Shown: piece after piece, positions 50,579 through 58,608 of the stretch | Numbering within the stretch: position 1 is the stretch's first letter | Layout: each line of letters opens with the position of its first letter | Assembly (NCBI RefSeq): GCF_003952185.1 | Contig: NZ_RXFS01000015.1 | Location: 56,412-120,411 of the forward strand | DNA length: 64,000 nt | Direction of reading: 5' to 3' | Source of the DNA: Variovorax sp. 679 | Lineage (GTDB): Bacteria; Pseudomonadota; Gammaproteobacteria; Burkholderiales; Burkholderiaceae_C | Made by a program: the position numbers and the translations under genes | Notes under the pieces: model-generated | Seen by the model: only the letters and a program-made list of their open reading frames with translations | What the model was told of the DNA's origin: nothing | The model's database searches: none

Positions 50579-52597
50579 TCAGCTCTTCACGAGCGTGGCC
50601 ATTTCACTCGCAGGTGCCACTGCGTAGTGGTCGAACTGCATCGTGTACTGCGCGCGGCCCGAGGACAGGGCGCGCAGGTTGCCGATGTAGCCGAACATTT
50701 CCTTCAGCGGCACATGCGCCTCGATGACGGCGGCGTTGCCCCTCACCGTCTGGCCGCGAACCATGCCGCGCCGCCGGTTCAGGTCACCGATGCAATCGCC
50801 GAGGTAGTCGGCCGGCGTGATGACTTCCACCGCCATCACCGGCTCCAGCACCTGCGGCCCGGCTTTCGCCGCCGCCTCACGGAAGGCCGCAGCGGCTGCC
50901 AGTTCGAAAGCCATTGCCGACGAATCGCGTTCGTGATGACTGCCGTCCACGAGCGTGGCCACGAAGTCCACGCACGGGAAACCGGCGATCACGCCCGATT
51001 GCGCCGCCCGGCGGATGCCGGCCTCGACCGCGGGAATGAATTCGCGCGGAATGACGCCGCCCACCACCTGGCTCTCGAAGGCAATACCCTCGCCGCGCGC
51101 ACGGGGCGCGAGGCGCAGCTTCAGCTCCGCGAACTGACCGGGGCCACCTGTCTGTTTCCTGTGCACATGGTGCACCTCCGCTTCTCTTGAAATCGTTTCA
51201 CGGCAGGCGACCTGGGGCCGCCCCACCGACACTTCGACGCCGTACTTCGCGCGCAGCTTCTCGATGGATACATCGAGCTGCAGTTCGCCCATGCCCGACA
51301 GGATCGTCTGGCCCGATTCGGCGTCCTGCCGCAACTGCAGGCTCGGGTCTTCCCGAAGCATGGCCTGCAATGCCTTCGACAACGCCTGCTGGTCGGCCTG
51401 CGCCTTCGGCTCGATCGCGACGTGGATCACCGGCTCGGGCACGCTGATCGTCTCCAGATGCACCGGATGATTCCGGTCGCACAGCGTGTGACCGGTCAGC
51501 GTGTCCTTCAACCCGACGATGGCCGCGATGTCGCCAGCCACGAGTTCGTCGCGCTCGATGCGGTCGTCCGCATGCACTTCGTACAGCCGCGCCGCTCGCT
51601 CGATGCGCCCCGTCGCGGCATTCAGCATCGTGTCGCCACGCTTGAGCCTGCCACTGTAGACGCGCACGAACACCATCGCGCCGTGGTCATCACTGGAGAC
51701 CTTGAACGCGAGCGCCGCGAACGAGGCCCGCGGATCGCTGGCCATCGCCACTTCGCCCGGCCTGGGCAGCCAGTCGACGATCGCGTCGAGCAGCGGCTCC
51801 ACATCACGGTTGCGGTACGCAGAGCCGGCCAGCACGGGCACGAAGGCACCGGCCAGCACGCCCTTGCGCAGGCAATCGCGCAGCACGTCGGCCGAAGGCT
51901 CCTCGCCGTACAGGTAGGCGACCATCGCCGCTTCATCCTGTTCGACAACAAGCTCCACGAGCCGCGCACGGTGGCTCTGCGCCGAAGCCAGCATCCCGGC
52001 CGGCACGTCGGCCACGCGATACGGCTGGCTCGCATCGTCCTTGTCCCAGACAAGCGCACGCATGCCGATCAGGTCGATCACGCCACGGAAGTCACCTTCC
52101 GCGCCGATGGGCAACTGCACGGGTACAGCCCTCACGCCAAGGCGTTCTTCCATCATCGCGACAACGCGCAGGAAGTCCGCGCCGAGGCGGTCGAGCTTGT
52201 TGACGAAGGCGATGCGCGGCACGCGATACCTGTCCGCGAGGCGCCAGTTCGTCTCGGTCTGCGGCTCCACGCCGGCCACGCCGTCGAACACCACGACGGC
52301 ACCGTCGAGCACGCGCAGAGAGCGGTTCACTTCGATGTTGAAGTCGATGTGGCCGGGCGTGTCGATGAGGTTGATCTGCGCCGCGTTCCAGTGAACCGTG
52401 ATGGCCGCGCTGCTGATGGTGATGCCGCGCTTCTGCTCCTGCGGCTCGAAGTCCATGCGGGCGGTGCCCTGGCTGACGTCGCCGATGCGATGGCTCTCGC
52501 CGGCATAGAACAGGATGCGTTCGGTGGTCGTGGTCTTGCCCGCGTCGACGTGGGCAATGATGCCGATGTTGCGGAGGTTTCTGGATTTCGGGTTCAT
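50579..52597 (-). CDS. fusA: Translation elongation factor G, second type
   Basis: The 672-aa GTPase has G1 HVDAGKTTTTERILF, G2 area RGITISSAA, G3 DTPGHIDF and G4 NKLD. Domains II to V follow, ending with the C-terminal region GYIGNLRALSSGRAQYTMQF. It is somewhat shorter than the usual 700 residues and diverges in the switch region (GDVSQGTARMDFEPQEQKRG). It is not next to rpsL, rpsG or tuf, so it is probably an extra EF-G (EF-G2-like) with the standard copy elsewhere. The start at 52597 is the family-typical MNPKSRNLRNIG. A long upstream region with hairpins suggests regulated expression. Confidence 0.92.
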   Translation of the reverse strand: MNPKSRNLRNIGIIAHVDAGKTTTTERILFYAGESHRIGDVSQGTARMDFEPQEQKRGITISSAAITVHWNAAQINLIDTPGHIDFNIEVNRSLRVLDGAVVVFDGVAGVEPQTETNWRLADRYRVPRIAFVNKLDRLGADFLRVVAMMEERLGVRAVPVQLPIGAEGDFRGVIDLIGMRALVWDKDDASQPYRVADVPAGMLASAQSHRARLVELVVEQDEAAMVAYLYGEEPSADVLRDCLRKGVLAGAFVPVLAGSAYRNRDVEPLLDAIVDWLPRPGEVAMASDPRASFAALAFKVSSDDHGAMVFVRVYSGRLKRGDTMLNAATGRIERAARLYEVHADDRIERDELVAGDIAAIVGLKDTLTGHTLCDRNHPVHLETISVPEPVIHVAIEPKAQADQQALSKALQAMLREDPSLQLRQDAESGQTILSGMGELQLDVSIEKLRAKYGVEVSVGRPQVACRETISREAEVHHVHRKQTGGPGQFAELKLRLAPRARGEGIAFESQVVGGVIPREFIPAVEAGIRRAAQSGVIAGFPCVDFVATLVDGSHHERDSSAMAFELAAAAAFREAAAKAGPQVLEPVMAVEVITPADYLGDCIGDLNRRRGMVRGQTVRGNAAVIEAHVPLKEMFGYIGNLRALSSGRAQYTMQFDHYAVAPASEMATLVKS

Positions 52598-52703
52598 GAC
52601 GAATCTTTCTTGTCTTCTTGTCGAAGCACGCATTGCGACGCTGTGCTTCGAAGGCCTGGTTGGCATGCGCCAGCCCCAGGCAGGAAAAATTCGCCTGAAG
52701 GGG

Positions 52704-52817
52704 CTAGCGACGAACGGTGTCGTGCTGGGTAGCGATACGGCGGCCGGAGCCCGGGCGCACGGTGTCCACGCTCCGGCGGAGGCGAATCGTGGCGATCAGC
52801 TTGTCGTAGGTACGCAT
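52704..52817 (-). CDS. Possible small ORF in the EF-G leader
   Basis: A 37-codon frame, MRTYDKLIATIRLRRSVDTV continuing to a TAG, lies 107 bases before the EF-G start. It has no good ribosome site. The Arg-rich sequence may be chance in GC-rich DNA. It is listed because it lies in an otherwise empty leader. Confidence 0.2.
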   Translation of the reverse strand: MRTYDKLIATIRLRRSVDTVRPGSGRRIATQHDTVRR

Positions 52818-52848
52818 GACGTTGTGAGGATGAAGGTGCGGAAAAAAC

Positions 52849-52881
52849 AAAACCCCGGAGGGACGAGCCTGCCGGGGTTTT
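52849..52881. terminator. Bidirectional intrinsic terminator between kdpE and fusA
   Basis: AAAACCCCGG (52849-52858) pairs with CCGGGGTTTT (52872-52881) around a 13-base loop. On the minus strand more T follow (GTTTTTT). It can end transcripts from kdpDE, or act as an attenuator if transcription of fusA starts upstream of it. Confidence 0.8.
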
Positions 52882-52889
52882 CTTCAATC

Positions 52890-52910
52890 CGGAAGGCGCA
52901 ACGCCTTCCG
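52890..52910. repeat. Perfect hairpin beside the terminator
   Basis: CGGAAGGCG and CGCCTTCCG form a 9-bp stem with loop CAA. It stands eight bases from the terminator stem; a further 7-bp hairpin lies at 53012-53028 (CACAGCG/CGCTGTG). Confidence 0.75.
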
Positions 52911-52981
52911 AACGCTATCGAGGGCGATGTCAGGTGGCGATGCTCGCCTCGATGGCTTGGATGAATTTCATGGTGGGCGGG

Positions 52982-53010
52982 ATTGTGAAGATGCCTGCAG
53001 GCAAAGGCAA
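52982..53010 (-). promoter_or_regulatory. Possible minus-strand promoter upstream of the EF-G leader
   Basis: TTGCCT (53010-53005) and CACAAT (52987-52982) are 17 bases apart on the minus strand. A 13-codon frame (MKFIQAIEASIAT, 52971-52930) starts within a few bases of the expected transcript start. This would give fusA a leader of almost 380 bases that passes through the hairpins. Confidence 0.3.
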
Positions 53011-53070
53011 GCACAGCGATGCGCTGTGTTGGCCGGACGACACGGTGCCGCGCATGCAGCCCATCGTCAA

Positions 53071-53769
53071 CTAGACCACCAGCCGATACCCCACGGCCGT
53101 CTCCGTGAGCAGATGCCTCGGCTGCGCCGGGTCGTCCTCCAGCTTCTGCCGCAGATGCCCCATGTAGATCCGCAGGTAGTGACTGTGTTCGCTGTACGAC
53201 GGCCCCCACACCTCGCGCAGCAGCTGGCGCTGCGTCAGCACGCGGCCCGCGTTGGCGACCAGCACCGACAGCAGGCGGTATTCGGTGGGCGTCAGGTGCA
53301 CCTCGACGCCCGCGCGGTGCACGAGGCGCGCGGTGCGGTCGAGTTCGATCTCGCCGAAGCGGAACAGCGCTTCGGGCGCCTCGTCGACGGTGCCGCCCGT
53401 GGCGCGCGGGCGCCGCAGGTTGGCGCGCACGCGCGCCAGCAGCTCGCCGGTGCCGAAGGGCTTGGTCAGGTAGTCGTCGGCTCCCGCATCGAGCGCGGCG
53501 ATCTTGTCGGCCTCATCCGTACGCGCCGAGAGCACGATGATCGGCACGGCCGACCAGCCGCGCACGTCGCGGATCAGCGAGACGCCATCACCGTCGGGCA
53601 GCCCGAGGTCGAGCACGAGCAGGTCGGGTTGCCGCGTGCCGGCGGCCGTCAGGCCCTCGCGCAAGGTGCCGGCCTCGTGCACCGCCCAGCCTTCGGCCTC
53701 GAGCGCGCCGCGCACGAACCGGCGGATCTGCGGCTCGTCTTCGATCACGATGGCGGTGGGGGATGGCAT
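53071..53769 (-). CDS. kdpE: KdpE response regulator
   Basis: The 232-aa OmpR-family regulator has receiver domain residues VIEDEP and phosphoacceptor Asp54 (LVLDLGLPDGDG), then a winged helix with LTPTEYRLLSVLVANAGRVL and YLRIYMGHLRQKLEDDP, closely matching KdpE. It normally activates the kdpFABC potassium pump genes. The start at 53769 is four bases after the kdpD stop. The pump genes are not in the window. Confidence 0.92.
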   Translation of the reverse strand: MPSPTAIVIEDEPQIRRFVRGALEAEGWAVHEAGTLREGLTAAGTRQPDLLVLDLGLPDGDGVSLIRDVRGWSAVPIIVLSARTDEADKIAALDAGADDYLTKPFGTGELLARVRANLRRPRATGGTVDEAPEALFRFGEIELDRTARLVHRAGVEVHLTPTEYRLLSVLVANAGRVLTQRQLLREVWGPSYSEHSHYLRIYMGHLRQKLEDDPAQPRHLLTETAVGYRLVV

Positions 53770-53773
53770 GGGT

Positions 53774-56515
53774 TCAGAGTTGTGCTTCGGCGGGTTCCGG
53801 CGGCTCGCGGCGCGGCAAGGTGACGGTGAATTCTGCACCGCCGTCGCGCGCATTCTCCGCACTGATCTCGCCACCGTGCGCGCCCACCACCGCCTTGCAG
53901 ATCGCCAGGCCCAGGCCCACGCCCGGTGTGGCGGACTCGACTTCGCCGCGCGTGAACTTGTCGAACAGCTTCTGCTCGTGCCCGAGCAGCGCAGCCGGCA
54001 GGCCGGGGCCATGGTCGCGCACGGTCAACACCAGCGCACCGGGCTCGGCCCGCGCGCCGACCACGATGGGCGGCGCACCATACTTGGTGGCGTTTTCCAG
54101 AAGGTTGACGAGCACGCGCTCGATCAGCACCGCATCGAACTCGACCAGCGGCAGGTCTGGGTCGAGCGCGGTCTGCACGACGGTGTTGCCCAGCGCCGTG
54201 CGCGCAGCGCGAATGGCCGATCCCACCACCTCCTCCACCGACTGCCAGTCGCGCCGCAGGTTCACGGCGCCGCCGGCGATGCCGCTTTCGAGCCGCGCCA
54301 TGTCGAGCAGGTTGCTGACCAGCGCATGCAGCTCGTGCGCCTGCGCGACGATGGCGCGCGCGGCGTTGCCGTGCTCCTCGGGCGGCAGGGTCTGCAGCGA
54401 TTCGGCCAGCGCGATCAGCGCGGTGAGCGGCGTGCGCACGTCGTGCGAGATGGCACCGAGCAGCGCGTTGCGCAGCCGCTCCGATTCCATTTCGACCACG
54501 GCCTGCTGCGCCACTTCGACGTAGTGCACGCGCTCCAGCGCGATGGCGATCTGCCGCGCCAGCGTGTCGAGCTGCTGCGCCTGTTCGGGAATGAGCAACC
54601 AGCGCGGCTGCGCGGGCGACAGCGCGAGCACGCCGCGCACGCGCATCGGGGCCTGCAACGGCACGTAGTGCCAGGGCTGCGCGGCCAGCGTGGCGGTCGC
54701 GAGACCGGCGCTCTGGCCGTGGCGGAAGGCCCAGTCGGCCACCTGCGGATCGAAGCCTTCGGGCGCGTCGGCGGGCATCACCAGCTGGTCGGCCGCGTCG
54801 GTCACCAGCACCAGCGCGTCGCCGCCGAAGTGGCCCCGCACGGCGGCGGTGCCGAGCGTGACCACCTGCGAGCTTTCCAGCGCGGCAGACAGCTCGCGCG
54901 TGAGCTCGAACAGCGAGCGAGCGCGCCGCTCGCGGCTGGTCGACACGCCCGCCGCGAAGCGCAGGCCGGCCGTGAGCTGCCCCACCAGCAGGCCGACGCC
55001 GAGCATGACCGCGAAGGTCAGCAGGTACTGCACGTCGCTCACCGCGAAAGACAGGCGCGGGGGCACGAAGAAATAGTCGAAGGCGGCGACGTTGAGCAAG
55101 GCCGCCAGCGCCGAGGGTCCGCGCCCGAAGCGCATCGCCACGCCGACCACGCCGAGCAGGAACAGCATGACGATGTTCGACAGCTCCAGCACGCTGGCCA
55201 GCGGCGTGCAGACCAGCGTGAGCGCGACGCTGGTGGCCGCGGCCCATGCATAGGCAGGCCAGTGGACGGGCGCCTTCTCGTGGTCGCCGCTGTCGATGCG
55301 CCCGCCCTGCAGCGACGCGCGCGACAGGCGGCGCGAGCTGTCGGCTGGAGCGACCTCCATGATGTCGAGTGCCGGCGCGCGTTGTGCCAGCGCGTGCGAC
55401 AGCGGCATCGGCCTTGCAGGCCACCAGCGCCGCCAGCCGGTCTCGGGCTGCGAGCGCCCCAGCACGAGCGTTGCGCAATTGAGCCGCCTTGCCTGCTCGG
55501 CGAGTTGCTCGGCCACGTCGGAGCCGGTGAGCACGGCCGTGTCCGCGCCCAGTTCTTCCGCGAGCTTGAGCACGGCGAGGATGCGATCGCGCTCCGCGGC
55601 GCCCAGCCGCTGCAGCCGCGGCGTCTCGACATACGCCGCATGCCAGCGCACGTTGAGCTGGCCCGCAAGCCGCGCAGCCGTGCGCACCGTCTGCGCCGCA
55701 CCTTCATGCGGGCCGACGCACGCGAGAATCGCACCCGAGGTGTTCCAGGCCTGCAGGTCCCGGCCATGCCCGCCGGCGCCCGACTGTTCCACGCGCCAGC
55801 CGCGCACGTCGTCTTCCACGTGCTCGGCGGTGCGCCGCAGCGCGATCTCGCGCAACGCGATCAGGTTGCCCTTGCGGAAGAAGTTCTGCGCCGCGCGCTC
55901 CGCCTGCTGCGGCATGTAGACCTTGCCGGCCGCGAGCCGGGCCGTCAGCTCGTCGGGCGTGACGTCGACCAGCACCACCTCGTCGGCCTCGTCGAGCACG
56001 GTGTCGGGCACGGTCTCGTGCACGCGCACGCCGGTGATGGCGCCGACCGTGCCGTTGAGGCTTTCCAGATGCTGCACGTTGAGCGCCGACCACACCTCGA
56101 TGCCCGCGGCCAGCAGCTCCTGCACGTCCTGCCAGCGCTTGGCGTGGCGCGAGCCGGGGGCGTTGGTGTGGGCGAGTTCGTCGACCAGCAGCACGGCGGG
56201 CTTGCGGGCCAGCGCGGCGTCGAGGTCGAACTCGGCGAGGGTGCGGCCGCGGTAGTCCAGCTCGCGCAGCGGCAGTGCCTCCAGCCCCGCGAGCAGCGCA
56301 GCGGTTTCGCTGCGGCCGTGGGTCTCGACCACGCCGATCAGCACGTCGCGCCCTGCCGCGCGTTCGCGCTGCGCGGCGCTGAGCATCGCCCAGGTCTTGC
56401 CGACGCCCGCACTGGCGCCGAAGTAGATGCGCAGCTTGCCGCGCTGGGCGCGCGCCTCGTCGCTGCGCAGTTGCGCAAGCAGGGCATCGGGGTCGGGGCG
56501 CGATACTTCGTTCAT
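53774..56515 (-). CDS. kdpD: KdpD sensor kinase
   Basis: The 913-aa sensor has the N-terminal KdpD domain with Walker A GASAGVGKT (33-41) and LLVDELAHTNAPGSRH. A USP-like domain follows, then four membrane helices near residues 425-520, a GAF-like domain, and the kinase core with H-box AISHDVRTPLTALI (His near 690). The ATP-binding motifs are NLLENATKYG and GVGLGLAICKAVV. It senses low potassium or turgor and phosphorylates KdpE, whose gene follows after four bases. No kdpA, B or C gene lies upstream within the window. Confidence 0.95.
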   Translation of the reverse strand: MNEVSRPDPDALLAQLRSDEARAQRGKLRIYFGASAGVGKTWAMLSAAQRERAAGRDVLIGVVETHGRSETAALLAGLEALPLRELDYRGRTLAEFDLDAALARKPAVLLVDELAHTNAPGSRHAKRWQDVQELLAAGIEVWSALNVQHLESLNGTVGAITGVRVHETVPDTVLDEADEVVLVDVTPDELTARLAAGKVYMPQQAERAAQNFFRKGNLIALREIALRRTAEHVEDDVRGWRVEQSGAGGHGRDLQAWNTSGAILACVGPHEGAAQTVRTAARLAGQLNVRWHAAYVETPRLQRLGAAERDRILAVLKLAEELGADTAVLTGSDVAEQLAEQARRLNCATLVLGRSQPETGWRRWWPARPMPLSHALAQRAPALDIMEVAPADSSRRLSRASLQGGRIDSGDHEKAPVHWPAYAWAAATSVALTLVCTPLASVLELSNIVMLFLLGVVGVAMRFGRGPSALAALLNVAAFDYFFVPPRLSFAVSDVQYLLTFAVMLGVGLLVGQLTAGLRFAAGVSTSRERRARSLFELTRELSAALESSQVVTLGTAAVRGHFGGDALVLVTDAADQLVMPADAPEGFDPQVADWAFRHGQSAGLATATLAAQPWHYVPLQAPMRVRGVLALSPAQPRWLLIPEQAQQLDTLARQIAIALERVHYVEVAQQAVVEMESERLRNALLGAISHDVRTPLTALIALAESLQTLPPEEHGNAARAIVAQAHELHALVSNLLDMARLESGIAGGAVNLRRDWQSVEEVVGSAIRAARTALGNTVVQTALDPDLPLVEFDAVLIERVLVNLLENATKYGAPPIVVGARAEPGALVLTVRDHGPGLPAALLGHEQKLFDKFTRGEVESATPGVGLGLAICKAVVGAHGGEISAENARDGGAEFTVTLPRREPPEPAEAQL

Positions 56516-56691
56516 CGGCAGGACAGGTTAGCGCATTGGCTGGGTGCGCGGGCGTGCGCGTGCAAGCCGCTCTTCGACGTCTGGCGGCCAAATACATCGG
56601 CCCTCAATACTTGAAACCGGGAATCGGAACCGGGTTGCAGTCGGGTGTGTCCTTCATCGGCGGCACTGCCTGTACCGCTGCGTAGTTGCCT
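56516..56691. other. Gap between kdpD and the OmpA-like gene; possible frameshifted extension
   Basis: The 176-bp gap has no independent gene. On the minus strand the frame one base off from the OmpA-like gene continues from its end to a TGA at 56604-56606, reading NYAAVQAVPPMKDTPDCNPV then PIPGFKY. This looks like real coding sequence. Confidence 0.4.
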
Positions 56692-57048
56692 TCATGCGAT
56701 GACCACTGGTGGTGGATAGACATTCGACGAGATGTGCAGCTCCACTCCGTCGAAAAGAGTTCGCACCGCACGCGCCGCCTCGATTGCGCGGCGTTGCGCC
56801 AACCGCTTCGCGTCGGGTGCCGTCTGGCGTGCGACCCCCTCGATGGCGAACGCGTTCAGGTTCGGATACAGGCGACGGAAATGATCCAACCGGTTGACCA
56901 GCAGCACGACCTGATCGCGCCCCAGGGTCGCGGAGCCTTCTTCAAAGACCAGGACGACGGTGGACACCGGCTTGCACGCTTGCGCGACGGTGCAGGAGCC
57001 CAGGCCGATCAGGAAAGCGAGGGCGAGGGGGATGCGCATGGTTGCCAT
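56692..57048 (-). CDS. Small OmpA-like lipoprotein, possibly frameshifted
   Basis: The 118-aa product has a lipoprotein signal (LALAFLIGLGSC) and a mature part resembling the OmpA/MotB peptidoglycan-binding fold: VVLVFEEGSATLGRDQVVLL, then LNAFAIEGVARQTAPDAKRL and AQRRAIEAARAVRTLFDG. OmpA-like domains of this kind anchor the outer membrane or a complex to the cell wall. The end (SSNVYPPPVVIA) is abrupt; skipping one base near CCACCACCA lets the frame continue 29 codons to 56604. The start at 57048 has an AGGA-like site, and 57039 is an alternative. Confidence 0.65.
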   Translation of the reverse strand: MATMRIPLALAFLIGLGSCTVAQACKPVSTVVLVFEEGSATLGRDQVVLLVNRLDHFRRLYPNLNAFAIEGVARQTAPDAKRLAQRRAIEAARAVRTLFDGVELHISSNVYPPPVVIA

Positions 57049-57457
57049 GGGGCGCCCATCCTCATGCTGCTTTCCACATCTTCCTGAGCCAGGCGAGCAG
57101 ATCATCCGTCGCTCGCCAAGGCTCCGCTTCATCGTCGCGGCGAGGATTTGAAGAGAGCCACCCGCCACGATTGCCGTTCGCTTCATTCCGAGAATCTCCA
57201 GATCGAGGATGGCAACTTGTACGTGGCGCAAGTCATGCAGATACCAATCCGCGCGAACAGCCGCCCATGAAGCGACTTATGTCACGCGATGCCGGCGCTC
57301 CACGCTGTCACAACCCGGCTGCCTCGCACGTCTTCAGGTCTGCGGGATTTCCCCGCTCAACTCCTGGAGAACTCGACATGCACAGCCTTGCGCAAATAGC
57401 CCCGGCCTATGACGGCCATTGCCACGCCTTCATCGACAGGCAATCCACATCAACAAA
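57049..57457. other. Long intergenic region, no gene seen
   Basis: About 400 bases separate the OmpA-like gene from the efflux operon. Short open frames here lack ribosome sites or recognisable products. The 3' end becomes AT-rich and should hold the efflux promoter. Confidence 0.4.
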
Positions 57458-57481
57458 TAATCAAAGCACTTTCTTTGATTA
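57458..57481. promoter_or_regulatory. Candidate operator of the RND efflux operon
   Basis: TAATCAAAG (57458-57466) and CTTTGATTA (57473-57481) form a perfect 9-bp inverted repeat with six bases between. It lies 14 bases before the first efflux gene in a GC-rich genome. This is typical of a repressor operator; the cognate regulator is not adjacent. Confidence 0.55.
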
Positions 57482-57495
57482 ATAATGGACGTCGT

Positions 57496-58608
57496 ATGAA
57501 CAAGCAATCAAGGGCCTGGCTGGGTGCCGGCCTCGCGACATTGGTATTGGGAGGCGCCGGCTTCGGGCTCGCAACGAAGCTCAGGCCGGCGCATGCGGAG
57601 GGCGGGGGCGGCATGCCGCCCGCCAAGGTGGCGGTGGCCGCCGCGCAGAAGACGGAGGTGGCGCGCTTCCTCAGCGGCATCGGCACGCTGGAGGCCAACC
57701 GGCAGGTGGAGGTGCCGGCCGAGGTGGAAGGCCGCATCGCGAAGATTCTCTTCACGCCAGGCACCGAAGTGCGCGCGGGCCAGCCGCTGGTGCAGCTCAA
57801 CGACGCGCCCGAGCAGGGCGACCTCGAGCGGCTGACGGCACAGCGCGCCAACGCCAAGGCACTGCTCGAGCGCACGCGCCGGCTGGTGCCTCAGCAGGCC
57901 GCAACGCAGGAGCAGCTCGAACAGGCGCAGGCCGCGTTCGACCAGGCCAGCGGCGACCTGCGGCGCGTGCAGGCTCTGCTCGACCAGAAGCGCATCAAGG
58001 CGCCGTTCGATGGCGTGCTGGGCATCCGCCGCGTCAACCTCGGGCAGTTCGTGCGGGCCGGCGATGCGCTGGTGTCGCTCACCGACAGCCGCACGCTGTT
58101 CGCCAACCTCACGCTGCCCGAAACCGCCCTGCCCGTGCTCAAGCGCAACCAGCAGGTGGCGCTCTCGGTCGACGCGTATCCGGGCCGCGTGTTCCAGGGC
58201 AGGCTGAGCACCATCGAACCACAGATCGGCAGCGACACGCGCACGGTGCGCCTGCAGGCCACCATCGACAACGCCGACGGCGCGCTCACTCCGGGCATGT
58301 TCGTCAACGGCAAGGTGGCGCTGCCCGCTCGCGCCGACGCCATCACCGTGCCCGAGACGGCCATCACCTACAGCACGCACGGCGACTCGGTCTTCGTGGT
58401 GCGTCCCGCCGAGAAGGGCGACGGCTTCACCGCGCAGCAGGTGTTCGTGAAGGCCGGCGAACGTCAGGACGGGCTGGTCGTGATCGAGAAGGGCCTCTCG
58501 CCCGGCGACAGGGTCGTCACCTCCGGCCAGCTTCGCCTCTACACCGGCGCCCCCGTGATGCCGACGGCGAAGGACACGCTGGCCCTCGCGCAGGAAGCCA
58601 GGTCATGA
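57496..58608 (+). CDS. RND efflux periplasmic adaptor (membrane fusion protein)
   Basis: The 370-aa protein has an N-terminal membrane anchor or signal (WLGAGLATLVLGGAGFGLAT), a lipoyl-type domain (VEVPAEVEGRIAKILFTPGT), a helical hairpin (LVPQQAATQEQLEQAQAAFD) and a second lipoyl half (IKAPFDGVLGIRRVNLGQFV). This is the standard MexA/AcrA plan, linking pump and outer-membrane channel. The start at 57496 follows a short GGAC-type ribosome site. The stop overlaps the start of the pump gene (ATGA). A perfect palindrome lies just upstream. Confidence 0.93.
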   Translation: MNKQSRAWLGAGLATLVLGGAGFGLATKLRPAHAEGGGGMPPAKVAVAAAQKTEVARFLSGIGTLEANRQVEVPAEVEGRIAKILFTPGTEVRAGQPLVQLNDAPEQGDLERLTAQRANAKALLERTRRLVPQQAATQEQLEQAQAAFDQASGDLRRVQALLDQKRIKAPFDGVLGIRRVNLGQFVRAGDALVSLTDSRTLFANLTLPETALPVLKRNQQVALSVDAYPGRVFQGRLSTIEPQIGSDTRTVRLQATIDNADGALTPGMFVNGKVALPARADAITVPETAITYSTHGDSVFVVRPAEKGDGFTAQQVFVKAGERQDGLVVIEKGLSPGDRVVTSGQLRLYTGAPVMPTAKDTLALAQEARS

